A stretch of 64,000 bases of DNA, taken from assembly GCF_026151205.1 (NCBI RefSeq), contig NC_087077.1, positions 5,022,001 to 5,086,000 of the forward strand, in the 5' to 3' direction. The notes beneath the pieces are model-generated. The model made no database searches and was not told the origin of the DNA. It was given only the letters and a program-made list of their open reading frames with translations. This DNA is from Bolinopsis microptera (Eukaryota; Ctenophora; Tentaculata; Lobata; Bolinopsidae). A program made the translations under genes and the position numbers. Positions 44,101 through 53,760 of this stretch are shown in pieces (within the stretch, counting starts at the first letter, position 1; each line of letters opens with the position of its first letter).

Positions 44101-47094
44101 GAACGAATTTTATTATTATCGCAGTTCATAAAGTTTTCATTGCGGCTTATAAACTTTCCATTGCGGTTTATATAACAATCACATTTGTTCGGAAAATGGA
44201 TGGCATTAAGTTGCGAACTAGCCAAAAGTGCGGGATAAGTAAATCTAATGAGTGAGATTTGCAACATCTGGGTCACGTGACTGAAGCAAACCAATCACTG
44301 AGTCACACCTCGAGGTTCCTATAATGTCGCGGGACACTTGATGACTTGAGGGCTACTGGATGGCCAGGGGTCACCTGAGAACCAATATTTTTAACAAGTT
44401 TTGTGATTCCGGAGAAGTCAAAGTTACAATTTCCCGGTTTTCGGTAGAAAAGAGCTGCAAAATTAATTTATGATTATATTAAAGACGTTTTAGAATTGGA
44501 AGATCTGTTAGGTCTGGCAGACTTATCACTTAACTGGATTAACATAACACGTCCTTGATACAACTCTATATAATTTGAAGTGTTAGTTCCCGCACTGTAT
44601 AACGACAGAGCTATATTACGACAACACTATAATACAAACTTTAATCTCCCAAATGTTCATATAATAATCCGTTATTTCCAGTTTCGTGGCAGGCTTTCTC
44701 CAAAGATACTCTGAAGAGACCCGACCGGACGTTCACTTTCTGGGAGTGGTTATACAGCTGCATCGACCTCATCAAGAAACACTTTCTGCCCATGTGGAAG
44801 GATAATCTCATCGAGGTTTAATTTTACTTTTTATTTTATGAATGTTCTATAAAGTATGAAATGTCTACTGCTTTTTATTGGGGATGATTGAGGCGACTAA
44901 AACTAATTGAAGAATAGCTTTTATTTCAAGGTTCTAGTATAAAGTGTGCTGAATAATCTTCTGAAGAGCGATGATGCTCCTCCGGACAATTTTTCACAGT
45001 TTAACAAAATATTTAATCTGAATTTAACTTTCACCCGATATTGTTCTTTTGACTGTTATGGTTCATGTTTTCAGGGATTTATATCGAAAGCAAGAACAGA
45101 AGCATTACTGAAGTCAGCTGAACCGAACACATTTTTACTCAGATTCCCAGACTCAAAACAGGGTTCGTATCTGTCTTGTCTTGTCACGTGTCTTGTCACA
45201 TGTCTTGTCACGTGTCTTATCACGTGTCGTGTCTTATCACGTGTCTTGTCACTTGTCTTGTCTTGTCACGTGTCTTATCACGTGTCTTGTCACGTGTCTT
45301 ATCACGTGTCTTATCACGTGTCTTGTCACGTGTCTTGTCACATGTCTTGTCACATGTCTTGTCACGTGTCTTATCACGTGTCTTGTCACGTGTCTTGTCT
45401 TGTCTTGTCACTTGTCTTGTCTTATTACGTGTCTTATCACGTGTCTTGTCACGTGTCTTATCACGTGTCTTGTCACGTGTCTTGTCACGTGTCTTGTCAC
45501 GTGTCTTGTCTTGTCACGTGTCTTGTCTTGTCTTGTCACGTGTCTTATCACATGTCTTGTCACATGTCTTGTCACATGTCTTGTCACGTGTCTTATCACG
45601 TGTCGTGTCTTATCACGTGTCTTGTCACTTGTCTTGTCTTATCACGTGTCTTATCACGTGTCTTGTCACGTGTCTTGTCACGTGTCTTGTCACGTGTCTT
45701 GTCACGTGTCTTGTCACGTGACGATGTTTATTTCGGGTAATATTTGCTGTATTTTTGACCCGCAGTTCGCTGAATCTGCCGTTCATTTTATATCAAAGTC
45801 AAACATTTTATTGGATTGTGTAACAATCGCTTTTCAGGAATGATATCGATATCCTTAAAACAACCTGACTCAAGCGTCAAGCACATCATCTACTCCGCTG
45901 CAGAATTAAAAAAGCACGGTCTAGCTCGTAAGTCTCTCCTAAATATAAACTTCTGACTATTTTGGGTTAGTTGTTGGGATCTCGGCAAGATCTGAGCGCT
46001 TATTGTCTAGACTAGTGAGACTTTTAGGGTATCTAAATTGGGTGATTTTGTTTGAATTGGTCACTGCTGTTAACAGATAGATTAATCTGCTCGATAGATT
46101 AATCTTGTTGCGATCTATTTTTAATCGCGATTCCATGACACATAAACCCAAATTATTCAGATTGAATTTGAAGGCATTAAGATGAATTATTCAACGTTGA
46201 TATAACAATTTATTTCCATTTCAGAGAGAATTCTTGATCCCGATGTTTTACAGTTTTTGTATCCCCGCCATCCAAAAGAGGTGGGTTGTTTTGATTTTTA
46301 ATTCTTTAATTTACTTTGTAAGCAATATTGTAGATAGTAAAAGTAACTCAGTGAGGATTTTAGATCTACCATCTTTGTCGAAATTAGCTTTTTGGTGGGT
46401 ATCATGATAAAGACCACACAAAATGTTCACGAAACATCGGTACGTGAACACTGAACTGTGAACACCCTGTATATCAAGAACTATTCACTATCCGTCTCCA
46501 TGTACTATCTTGCTAACTCAGATCAAGTAGCCATCTAATTATCTTATCAGTTTAACTAAAGTAATTAACTTACTTAGCAGACTGATTAAACTAACAAATC
46601 AACTTTTGTTTAACTTGGGCATAACGCGAACCAAATAAATTCATTACACTAACTAAACAAACTAAACTAAGTGTTAACTTTTAACTATCAAACTAAACTG
46701 ACTAACTAAACAAACTAAACTAAGTGCTAACTTTTAACTATCAAACTAAACTGACTAACTAAACAAACTAGACAAGGTGTTAACTTTTAACTACAGAACT
46801 AAATTGAATACATAAACAAACTTAATAACTTCTCTCTTCGTGCAGATGAAGTTTAAGAAGTACTACAAGGCTGTTAAGGAGGAAGTGCCGGGCTACGAGA
46901 AAGATCTGATCAAAGCCCACATCCCGCTCGAACAGTTCGGTTCCAACCCATCCACACCCAGTCCTATTCAACATTCTATACATTCCAACGATTTTTCCGA
47001 GGAGTTCCTCATGGAAACGATCGATTATGAAAATTTCCAAAACATGAACCATCAGTATAACAACGAGCAATATATTAGCAATACACGTCAATGA
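37333..47094 (+). CDS. STAT: STAT transcription factor, complete (17 exons, about 760 aa)
   Basis: Exons: 37333-37413, 37706-37804, 37969-38139, 38351-38614, 38916-39053, 39479-39615, 39877-40000, 42152-42235, 42372-42479, 42822-42962, 43092-43289, 43781-43901, 44682-44815, 45075-45162, 45838-45927, 46225-46280, 46846-47094. Phases agree at every junction; the only doubtful border is the start of exon 11. The product has N-domain, four-helix coiled coil, DNA-binding domain, linker, SH2 and tyrosine tail in STAT order and at the usual length. STATs are latent cytoplasmic factors that dimerise after JAK-type phosphorylation of one tyrosine and enter the nucleus. The start MALWQQL matches the family start. 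The tail motif and short C-terminus look closest to STAT5/6-type proteins. Intron 7 carries a MULE transposon, intron 14 a CACGTG minisatellite. Confidence 0.95.
38351..39615 (+). CDS. STAT: STAT exons 4-6: coiled-coil domain
   Basis: Residues 118-297. Long charged helices (VKELKARIDEQINTLDERAD, RLSQEEMHRKTASFQARMSE, DITRKLKEAHDYIL, EIDDWKEEQRRGMISGKQP, DYIERDACVLADALTGCASY) fit the STAT four-helix bundle, which docks receptors and partners. Exon 5 is preceded by a run of 16 C in its pyrimidine tract. Exon 6 has a decoy copy of its own acceptor 32 bp upstream. Confidence 0.9.
39877..43289 (+). CDS. STAT: STAT exons 7-11: end of coiled coil and DNA-binding domain
   Basis: Residues about 297-515. 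CFIIEKQPPQ matches the FVVERQP entry to the beta-barrel; RFSAGVRVIAGERWGF and VKVNLVNAEQAQAIL match the next strands; VQFQFKNLVLKKLNR and AAELVTEEKFGVYFQCS match the FKHLTLREQ...LIVTEELHLITFE block; LPAVSLPVTVTVHGSQSSAA matches the LPVVVISN strand. Exon 11 must start at AG 43090-43091 to stay in frame; the better-looking acceptor at 43071 gives a frame that stops at about 43170. Confidence 0.88.
40741..40749 (+). promoter_or_regulatory. TATA box of the MULE gene
   Basis: GTATATAAAG about 100 bp before the ATG at 40842 and inside the left terminal region. Confidence 0.6.
40842..41578 (+). pseudogene. FLYWCH-type MULE protein, broken
   Basis: The frame from ATG 40842 carries a FLYWCH-type zinc finger (residues about 20-65: HRCFRYSKDGK, then AWRCVKKNDRCKGRLYTLNG and VTQPHNHSAD, with C/C/H/H ligands), common in Mutator-like transposases. 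It stops at TAG 41220-41222, but the same frame continues with PTNLADLELEE. Farther on a different frame (from about 41318) carries RRVIIFGTEKNLRALDAFF, resembling the IIFGTxENLxLL motif that precedes the catalytic domain; next comes IVQNYHSYEDDVLTYLDLL, like a C-terminal end. The DDE core is missing, so the copy is internally deleted and frameshifted; mobility, if any, would be in trans. Confidence 0.8.
42467..42595. repeat. 40-bp triplication of the exon 9 splice donor
   Basis: The last bases of exon 9 (CAACGGTGATAAG) and the following GTAACACTTTCTCTTTCACT are repeated at 42507 and 42547 (the third with a 6-bp insert). Each copy recreates the exon end and the donor. Reading past the first donor meets TGA in the second copy. 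Confidence 0.95.
43781..44815 (+). CDS. STAT: STAT exons 12-13: linker domain
   Basis: Residues 516-600. Exon 12 (CFMKNTDRYLNEDALRYLGM and the acidic LDSPDDLDNKP) corresponds to the helix pair opening the linker. Exon 13 carries TFTFWEWLYSCIDLIKKHF then PMWKDNLIE, the signature FxFWxWLxxxIDLIKKxxxxLW. Confidence 0.95.
43902..44681. other. Intron 12
   Basis: Opens with two copies of CCTGCTGCTAAATATC and AAACTCGCACAACTT about 52 bp apart (43920-43995). No gene within; the minus frame at 44037-44294 is unsupported. Confidence 0.5.
45075..46280 (+). CDS. STAT: STAT exons 14-16: SH2 domain
   Basis: Residues 601-678. GFISKARTEALLKSAEPNTF then LLRFPDS is the canonical STAT SH2 entry, with the phosphotyrosine-binding arginine at 623. 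MISISLKQPDSSVKHIIYSA and AELKKHGLA follow, then ILDPDVLQFLYPRHPKE, matching the family end of the SH2 (VxPLVYLYPDIPKEE). Phases are 1, 1, 0. Confidence 0.95.
45163..45725. repeat. 12-bp CACGTG minisatellite in intron 14
   Basis: About 45 head-to-tail units of CTTGTCACGTGT with variants (CTTATCACGTGT, CTTGTCACATGT), starting about 10 bp after the exon 14 donor. Most units contain a perfect CACGTG E-box core in the TCACGTG setting bound by bHLH-ZIP factors of the MYC/USF/MITF groups. The unit has no stop codon, so all forward frames and parts of the reverse are open; these frames are artefacts. Confidence 0.97.
46650..46800. repeat. 61-bp tandem repeat before exon 17
   Basis: Two and a half copies of a unit with AACTAAACAAACTAAACTAA and GTGCTAACTTTTAACTATCA in the last intron, ending about 45 bp from the acceptor at 46845. 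Confidence 0.9.
46846..47094 (+). CDS. STAT: STAT exon 17: tyrosine motif and tail
   Basis: Residues 679-760. KKYYKAVKEEVPGYEKDLIK contains the predicted activation site Tyr695 in the setting Gly-Tyr-x-Lys-x-x-Ile-Lys, most like the STAT5 type. The remaining 60 residues are acidic and Asn/Gln/Ser-rich (SNDFSEEFLMETIDYENF), a small transactivation-like tail. Stop TGA at 47092-47094. Confidence 0.95.
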   Translation: MKFKKYYKAVKEEVPGYEKDLIKAHIPLEQFGSNPSTPSPIQHSIHSNDFSEEFLMETIDYENFQNMNHQYNNEQYISNTRQ

Positions 47095-47176
47095 TATTTA
47101 ATTTAACAACAAGTAGAATTGCCATAATAATATGCTTTTACTACTGCCAGACGAATTCATTATTTCATGTCGGTTA

Positions 47177-47182
47177 AATAAA
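47177..47182 (+). terminator. STAT: Polyadenylation signal of the STAT gene
   Basis: AATAAA 83 bp after the stop codon, in an AT-rich context. Confidence 0.7.
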
Positions 47183-50100
47183 ACTCCCTGAAATTTCAGA
47201 GTCGATATTATGAAACTCGACACTTTATTCACTGAACCGGAGTCTGGAAATGAAAATGATTTGATGGAAATCATCTCTTATTTGTAAGCTATATCATTAG
47301 ATTATAAGCATACTTCAGAAGCACTACTCACATTAAATTGTGTTATGTTTTTTGCGCCAAAATAAAATTTGGATTATCACAGCTATGTGTCCACCTTCTT
47401 GGACAAGATATTCATATTTAATGAAAACGAGTTATATAAATACGCGAAAAAATTTTTAAATAGATCTTATCAAAATAAATTGAAACATAACTTTTTGATC
47501 CCGATGATTTGCCACAATTACTTTTCGAGCAGTTTACTTATATCATTGTCCATGGATGAACATGTTTGTAGCGTATCTGAAGTATGTCATGAAACACAAT
47601 GGCTTGATTTGTCTGCATGGTTAGCGGCATAATAACCTATATAATAATTTGTGAAGATTTGTGTGTGTGTGTATGTTCTTGCTGGGCGCTTTCAAACATG
47701 CCCGGAATTGGGTTTTTGTTGTTTTCAAGCAGCCAAGATTGGCATGCCAGCTTAAAGATATGGATCGCTTTACCTGATTTTGAGTTCGCCACACAGCATG
47801 CACGGCCATTCTTGTTAAAAGTTCTTATTTAAATTCTTATTTAGTTGCTTTTACTTATGCTGTCTACGCACTCAAGGCATGTTAAGTGTCTGTGTAAAAT
47901 AATGGGGTATTTATTTTTGAGAGAGCGCTATATTTTGTACTGAAATTGCGTGTTTTATAACTTAAAAGCCAGGGAACCTTGTTGCATCCACCCTTTTTAA
48001 GATTTAATGGCTGAGGGACTGTGATGTTGAGAATTGGGAACCAACCACGTGACCAACCACGTGACCCTTATTGTAGAACCACGTGACCCTTATTGTAAAA
48101 CCACGTGACCCTTATTGTAGAACAGCTGGGTTATCTGGCAAGGCTTGATGAATTAGATGCATGGTAGTTAGATAAAAAATAAGTTGTATTTATTGGTTGG
48201 TTCCCTGGCAACCGGGCCAGTCTTATTCGCTAATGCTATTGAAATTCAAATATCTCTGCACAGTTTCCCTCCACTATTTCATGCGACTTTTCATAAACTT
48301 TTGCAGCGGGCGTCGTCCTTGGAATGGCCAAAATTTCAGCTGCTGAAACTCTGAAAAATTCTTAGAAACTTTTCCACAGCTTTCCTTTCCCGTGAATAAG
48401 CAGAGCATCTATTCTGAAACACACCTGATCTGACGCTGACGGACTTTCCCCCCTCTGAACCACTCCATGTTTTCAGTGATTCCTATTGAAGAGGGCTGGA
48501 ACATCAAACGTTGTTGCCACGTGATGCCCATATAAGGAGTGCTACTTGTTGCTCGATCTATTTGTCAGACCTGACTTAGGAATCTAGGATGGCCCCACAC
48601 CTTTCCTCTCTCCTGACTGTGACTGTAGGGCGACTTGATTTGAAGTGAGAGTTAATTGTGTGAGTGAACTTGGATATTAGTGGGTAGGTGAGCTTGTTTT
48701 GACACGTGTTTTTTTTTGGCCGATCGTTTTCATTTGTTACAAAGAAGGCTCACCTCCCTACTTATATCCAAGTCTATATATTTGGTTAATTTTTGGGCGA
48801 CGATCCATGATTTAATGACACGTGACATAATGACAGAGTTCAGACCCTGAAACAGTATTGAACAGCACTGTCACGTGTCTAAGCAAGTTGAGATATATAG
48901 ATCGCCTCCCCACTATGAACCAAGTGTACACGGTACTCTCAAACTACAGGTGTCCACCATTTTAATACGCTGGATACGTCCACTTCTTAATGTTTTAGTC
49001 TGAATAATGACTTGAAGACCTTGTTAGCACACGCAGGTTTTTTCAATATCTGCTTTTTTTCAATTCTACTTTCAAATGTCAGTAAATTTCACAGTTTGAA
49101 TTAATGCTTTTTCGCGACCAAGTTTGTATTCTTATTCGGGCAATGTTTTAACTTAATGGTGTGTCGAAATTGGTCAAAAACAACCATGCGATTTTAAATA
49201 CTTGCATTTGAATACAAGCTATGAATCTAATGTTGATCACCCTTATGAGTCTGAATTGTTCTGATGAAATAAATTTTCAATTTACTTCTCTGTCACAAAC
49301 TTTAAATAATCCCAATTAAATACAAAATATGTCTGGCATAGTAGCACAGAAACCCAAATCAGTATCACAACCATATGAACTCGAACAATAAAAACAGCTA
49401 TAACTATTATAAATATTAACCATAACTATGGCTTCTATTCTCTCGGGAGTCGGGTCAGAACAAATATCAGCCACACGGATGGATGTCTTTGTACTTGGTT
49501 TGGTCACAAAATGGCCGGCCAGTCATGGTGAGTAGGCTTGACAGAGGAATGTTGATCGCGCATGTTATTCTAATAATATTGTGTCTGGACTCTGGAGAAC
49601 CTAGTGCCATGCTGTGTGTGGCATGTGCTTGTTATCAAACCCCCAATTACCGTGTATTTATCGCACTTCTAATCTGATTAACAACCTTGTAATTGATAAT
49701 GATGTTAATAGCACTGTATGGTCTGTTCTGAGCTGTTTGTAATATTTTGTAGCAAACTCATGTTCTTTAGCGCATTTCCAATGCCCACGTGTGGTAGTCC
49801 GGAACACAATTCACAAAAAGTATAAAATTTATATAAATTGTACTACTGTAATCTGATAAGGTGAGGACGAAAGTACTGTTACTTCCTATTGAATATTCTT
49901 TATTCATCGGATTCGAATTTGGGGTAAAAACTGACTGATACTACTAGTTAAATATAAAACCATCATTATATTGGTTTAATTATAATATTAACTCGATAAA
50001 AAATATTCTCCAGTGATTTGTTATATAGACATTAGACGTACTATGTGTGGATAATTATAATTACATCAGTAATAGTGCCTGTGTCCTGTAGTCTTACTGA

Positions 50101-50930
50101 TGCAAACTAAATTATCGGGGCACAATATGGAGTAATGTGGGTCGGCTTTTTATCTATATTGTTCTGCCTAAAGATTAGTTCTGGAGGGGGTTTATTTAAA
50201 ACATAAAAGTGATTCGAAAAGTTTTCAAAATGCATGTGTAAATCGTCTTCAGCTGAAGATTAATATCCTCGACTCGGCTGTTTTTAGACAAAAGTGCTTA
50301 AAGACCACTCAAAAATCCGAGGTTTGTAGACACTTTTGACCAATTTCGCTTAAAGTTCAGGGTCCCAAAAAGAGGTTTCTGTGTTCTGGGGGCTGATGAT
50401 TGTCAGAAAACGGCAGAACTAGTATGTAATATCGATCATTGTTTGCACTTTTAACGAGGAATTATTTGATCGCAAAATGTTCGCACTATTTATATAAAAG
50501 TATATGATAAGGCTATCATATTCATATGCTTGTTTTATTTGTAGGAGGTATTTTAGTTTTGAAGCAAATATTTGGCTCTACTAACGGTTACTTCCCAAAA
50601 GTATCCACTTCTTTTGTTATTGTTAAACACTGTCTAAAAAAGTAATGCAAATGAATAAAACATAAAATCAAAGGTGAAATGGTTTATTTTTAAGAAGTTT
50701 TATTGACTGAACAGTGTTATTTAATGTTATGATATATTCAGTGACGATGTGATTTGGTGAGGTATAGTATAGTAACTAGACTGCTAATTTTCATGATTGT
50801 TACCTAAAAATAGACTATATAACAACTCTTCATTATTGTCACCACAGTACAATTGTGTCTGTATTTGTTAAACTTAATTCTACTCAGTAAACTTTGGTGG
50901 AATTGCAATGTCGAAGCATAAATTGACAGA
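47183..50930. other. Intergenic sequence
   Basis: No gene recognised. A 22-bp repeat AACCACGTGACCCTTATTGT occurs three to four times at 48048-48120, again with CACGTG. A short (GT) run lies at 47658-47672. Open frames at 47369-47632 and 47617-47832 have no domain I can name. Confidence 0.5.
48045..48122. repeat. CACGTG-containing 22-bp repeat
   Basis: Units of AACCACGTGACCCTTATTGT, the first copy shortened, about 950 bp after the STAT stop codon. Confidence 0.9.
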
Positions 50931-50959
50931 CAATTATACAAAGTCTTGTCCATTGTTAA

Positions 50960-51200
50960 TGGACTAACCCGGAACTCGCTACTTCGAAGAAATTTAGACG
51001 AGAAACATCCGCGTCAATTTTCAATACAAAGTCCAACTCACAACCAATTTTATTGTTAATATAATTATTTGACCATTGTTAATGATCTGGCCCGGCGCGC
51101 GCTACTTCGTAGCACTTGCCATCGGGCCATTTCGAGAAGAAAGCGGCGCGCGCTACTTCGAAGAAATTTAGACGAGTAACATCCGTCAATATAATTATAT
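50960..51200. repeat. GC-hairpin element, module A
   Basis: Contains GACCATTGTTAATGATC, then GGCGCGCGCTACTTCGTAGC (hairpin GCTAC-TTC-GTAGC at 51101-51113), then AAGCGGCGCGCGCTACTTCG and AAATTTAGACGAGTAACATC. A shorter relative lies just before it at 50965-51025. The same blocks recur in inverted form near 53165-53290 and in a two-sided copy at 53475-53730. Confidence 0.8.
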
Positions 51201-51527
51201 AATGAGTTCAGAGCTCTCAGGCTGGAAGGGCCATGAGTCATGGCATGACCACACTCCAAGTACACATGTTTTCGCCCCGCTCAAAATTTTGAGACTCCTA
51301 TTTTAGTACTAGTAGTGTTCATCGCATCATTCATTGGCTTGATAATTGGTTCAGCAGAACGGTCTTATCTATGAATAAGCAGGAGGTGCACGATAAAATT
51401 AAACTTTCTCGGATTTTCAAAATTTGTAGAATTAGAATTAGAATTAGAATTGTATAACCAATATCTTTGGTTCCTGGAATAGGATTGATTTGATACATGT
51501 TTCGTATCCCAATATCAGAGATAATAT

Positions 51528-51700
51528 TTTCCGCCTTCGGCGGCGCGCGCTTCGCGCGCGAAAAGCGGCATGCAACGTATGTCAAGGATTAATTCACGAT
51601 TTGATTCACGATGTCAATCCTTCGCATCTCGTCGATCTGTGGTTGCGAGAAGCATTATTGGATGCGCGCGCGACCCAGTAGTGCATCGCGCTACAAGAAT
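51528..51700. repeat. GC double-hairpin element, module B
   Basis: Two adjacent perfect hairpins, CCGCC-TTC-GGCGG (51531-51543) and CGCGCGC-TTC-GCGCGCG (51544-51560), then CATGCAACGTATG and GTCAAGG. The following 100 bp (GATGTCAATCCTTCGCATCTC to GTAGTGCATCGCGCTAC) recurs in reverse complement at 52505-52625. Confidence 0.85.
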
Positions 51701-52496
51701 AGGATTATTATAAAAATTCGGGGAGACCTTCCGCGATTAAAGTTTAAAAATTTTTGGAAAAACTTGGTGGATATTGGAGTTGAAATAGTAATGAAAATGG
51801 GGCAACAGGTGTTGCTTTGACTTTGAGCTGTAACATAATGATGATTGGTATATGCTCAAACTATGTAGTTATCTTACTATATATAAAGCGAGACGATATA
51901 TATGGTTCCGTGCCATTTTACTGACACCACGGCATCAACTTTAACGCGAATTTCCGCAAAAACCGTAAAAGATATACAACTGAAACTTTTTTGACTGGGC
52001 CAAATGCTTTAATGGCCTTCAATTCAGCATGAAAAAATAAAAAATTGGCCAAGGAATAGGAGTTTTAGAGCCCAAGATTTGGACCCCCAAGTGGTGTCAA
52101 AAACGCGAATTAAATAGGTAATAATTATTTTAGTCTCTTGAGTCTTGACACCATTTTAGGGTTATACGGGTTCCTGCTAGTATCTATAATAGTTGTTAAT
52201 AAAGGATGATGATTAATCACTCTACACTCGACTGTCATGTCACGTGACTTTTTCAACCTATTCTCTAGCTGGCTCTGAACAACTATTCAAAACCCTAACC
52301 CTCTAAATCTAATCTGATCCCAACCCAATCCCTAACAAAATCAAAAGCATTAATTGCTGAAACCCTAGCCCGAACGAAAAATTTTATACCAACTTCCTTA
52401 TACGGTCATAATCATATCACGTGATCAAAACATTTTTTGCCAATATCTTGCCAGGGAAGCATTTTATCATTTAACCCTATATAACTATGTCATGTC
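51701..52496. other. Sequence between inverted arms of the hairpin cluster
   Basis: AT-rich, no gene. It includes an AACCCTAACCCT telomere-like patch at about 52292-52305 and TCACGTGAC at about 52240. Confidence 0.45.
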
Positions 52497-52640
52497 ATGT
52501 GGTTGTAGCGCGATGCACTACTGGGTCGCGCGCGCATCAAATAATGCTTCTCTCGGTAGATCGGCGAGATGCACCACTGTGCCTCACCGAGCTGCGAAGG
52601 ATTGACATCGTGAATCAAGTCATGTGGATTATGTGTTGTG
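52497..52640. repeat. Inverted arm of module B
   Basis: GTAGCGCGATGCACTACTGG through GAAGGATTGACATCGTGAAT is the reverse complement of the 51590-51695 arm with a local rearrangement, so the two arms flank about 800 bp. Confidence 0.8.
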
Positions 52641-52993
52641 GGGTGATTCGGAATCAGCGTCCGAAAATACATCGATTAAGGTTGGTTTCAACTGCAACTA
52701 TAGGGGCCCTTTTAGAAATATCTCGGAGATCGAGTATGTAAGATGATTTAGGCTTAGCACGCTCGGTTAATATTAACGGGTGATGCTCGTAAAATAGTTG
52801 TTCCATATATTATATTATTATAGGACCGTCGACGAGTACAACTCGGCGCGCGTCCTACTCCTGGTAGGCTATAAACCTAAAAGGTTAATAATTCAAACCT
52901 TAGTTTTATTTTGGAAGATTAAATAATTTGATATTAAAAAGACTATTACATATTATTTAAGCAAAAAACACGCATGTAATATGTATATGGTTG

Positions 52994-53043
52994 CCAAGGA
53001 GTGTCATTTAAAAAATATGTTATTTTTAAATTACACTCCTTGG
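52994..53043. repeat. AT-rich hairpin
   Basis: CCAAGGAGTGTCATTTAAAA and its near-complement TTTTAAATTACACTCCTTGG form a stem of about 21 bp around a loop of about 8 bp. It may be a small MITE. Confidence 0.85.
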
Positions 53044-53091
53044 TTGACGTTGTATCACGTGGTGACCCCCACGGTCGCTTCACTATAGTGT

Positions 53092-53290
53092 CTTGTAGCG
53101 TCTTCGACGCTACAGGGGGAGCCGCGCACTTCGTGCGCGGCGGGTCATACAACGTATGACAAGGTTGATGGATGTTACTCGTTTTATAAATTTATTCGAA
53201 TAAGCGCGCGCCGCTTTCTTCTCGAAATGTTATGGCCCGATGTCATGGGCAAGTGCTACGAAGTGGCGCGCGCCGGGTCAAACGCCTTGC
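53092..53290. repeat. GC double-hairpin element, module C
   Basis: TGTAGCGTC-TTC-GACGCTACA (53094-53114) and GCCGCGCAC-TTC-GTGCGCGGC (53121-53141) are two perfect 9-bp stems with TTC loops, followed by CATAC-AAC-GTATG (53146-53158) and ACAAGG. The order of two GC hairpins then CATxCAACGTATG and CAAGG is the same as in module B although the stems differ. The right part (53165-53280) is module A in inverted orientation. Confidence 0.88.
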
Positions 53291-53474
53291 CCACCGTACA
53301 TGTTGATGTATTAAAAATAATTGTCCTGAAAAATACGCGTATTTTTTTCAAAATATTTAACAAGACTTAACTTTCTTTTTATAAACTAATTTTACTAGTG
53401 ACATTATGTCACACTAAGTGACATGTCAAATAAAAAGAGCAAGGTAAGTAGATGATTGTGAGAGGAACCCTTGA

Positions 53475-53760
53475 CGGATGTTACTCGTCTAAATTTCTTC
53501 GAAGTAGCGCGCGCCGCTTTCTTCTTGACCATTGTTAATGGTCTGGGCCGGCGCGCGCTACTTTGTAGCACTTATGCCATCGGGCCACTTGCCCATTTCG
53601 AGAAAAAAGCGGCGCGCGCTACTTCGAAGAAATTTAGACAAGTATACATCCGTCAACTTTCTTTTCGAAATATTATTGCTGATGGCATGGCATGTGCTAC
53701 AAAGTAGCGAGCGCCGAGCCAAACCATTAATAATGGTTAAGTGGCAAAGGTTATGATTCT
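53475..53760. repeat. GC-hairpin element, module D (two-sided copy)
   Basis: GATGTTACTCGTCTAAATTT and GGTC-type hairpin GACCATT-GTT-AATGGTC (53526-53542), then GGCGCGCGCTAC and TTCGTAGC-like sequences, closing with the reverse complement of the start. The whole is a large palindrome of module A units. Frames here are repeat artefacts. Confidence 0.8.

Noticed and set aside
44946-45843. 264- and 220-codon frames of Cys-His-Val-Ser repeats
   Set aside because: Only 45075-45162 is real STAT exon; the rest is the 12-bp minisatellite in the intron.
51065-53756. Several 60-85 codon frames in the GC-hairpin cluster
   Set aside because: They follow the repeated palindromes and share Arg/Ala-rich strings because the modules repeat; no family motif.
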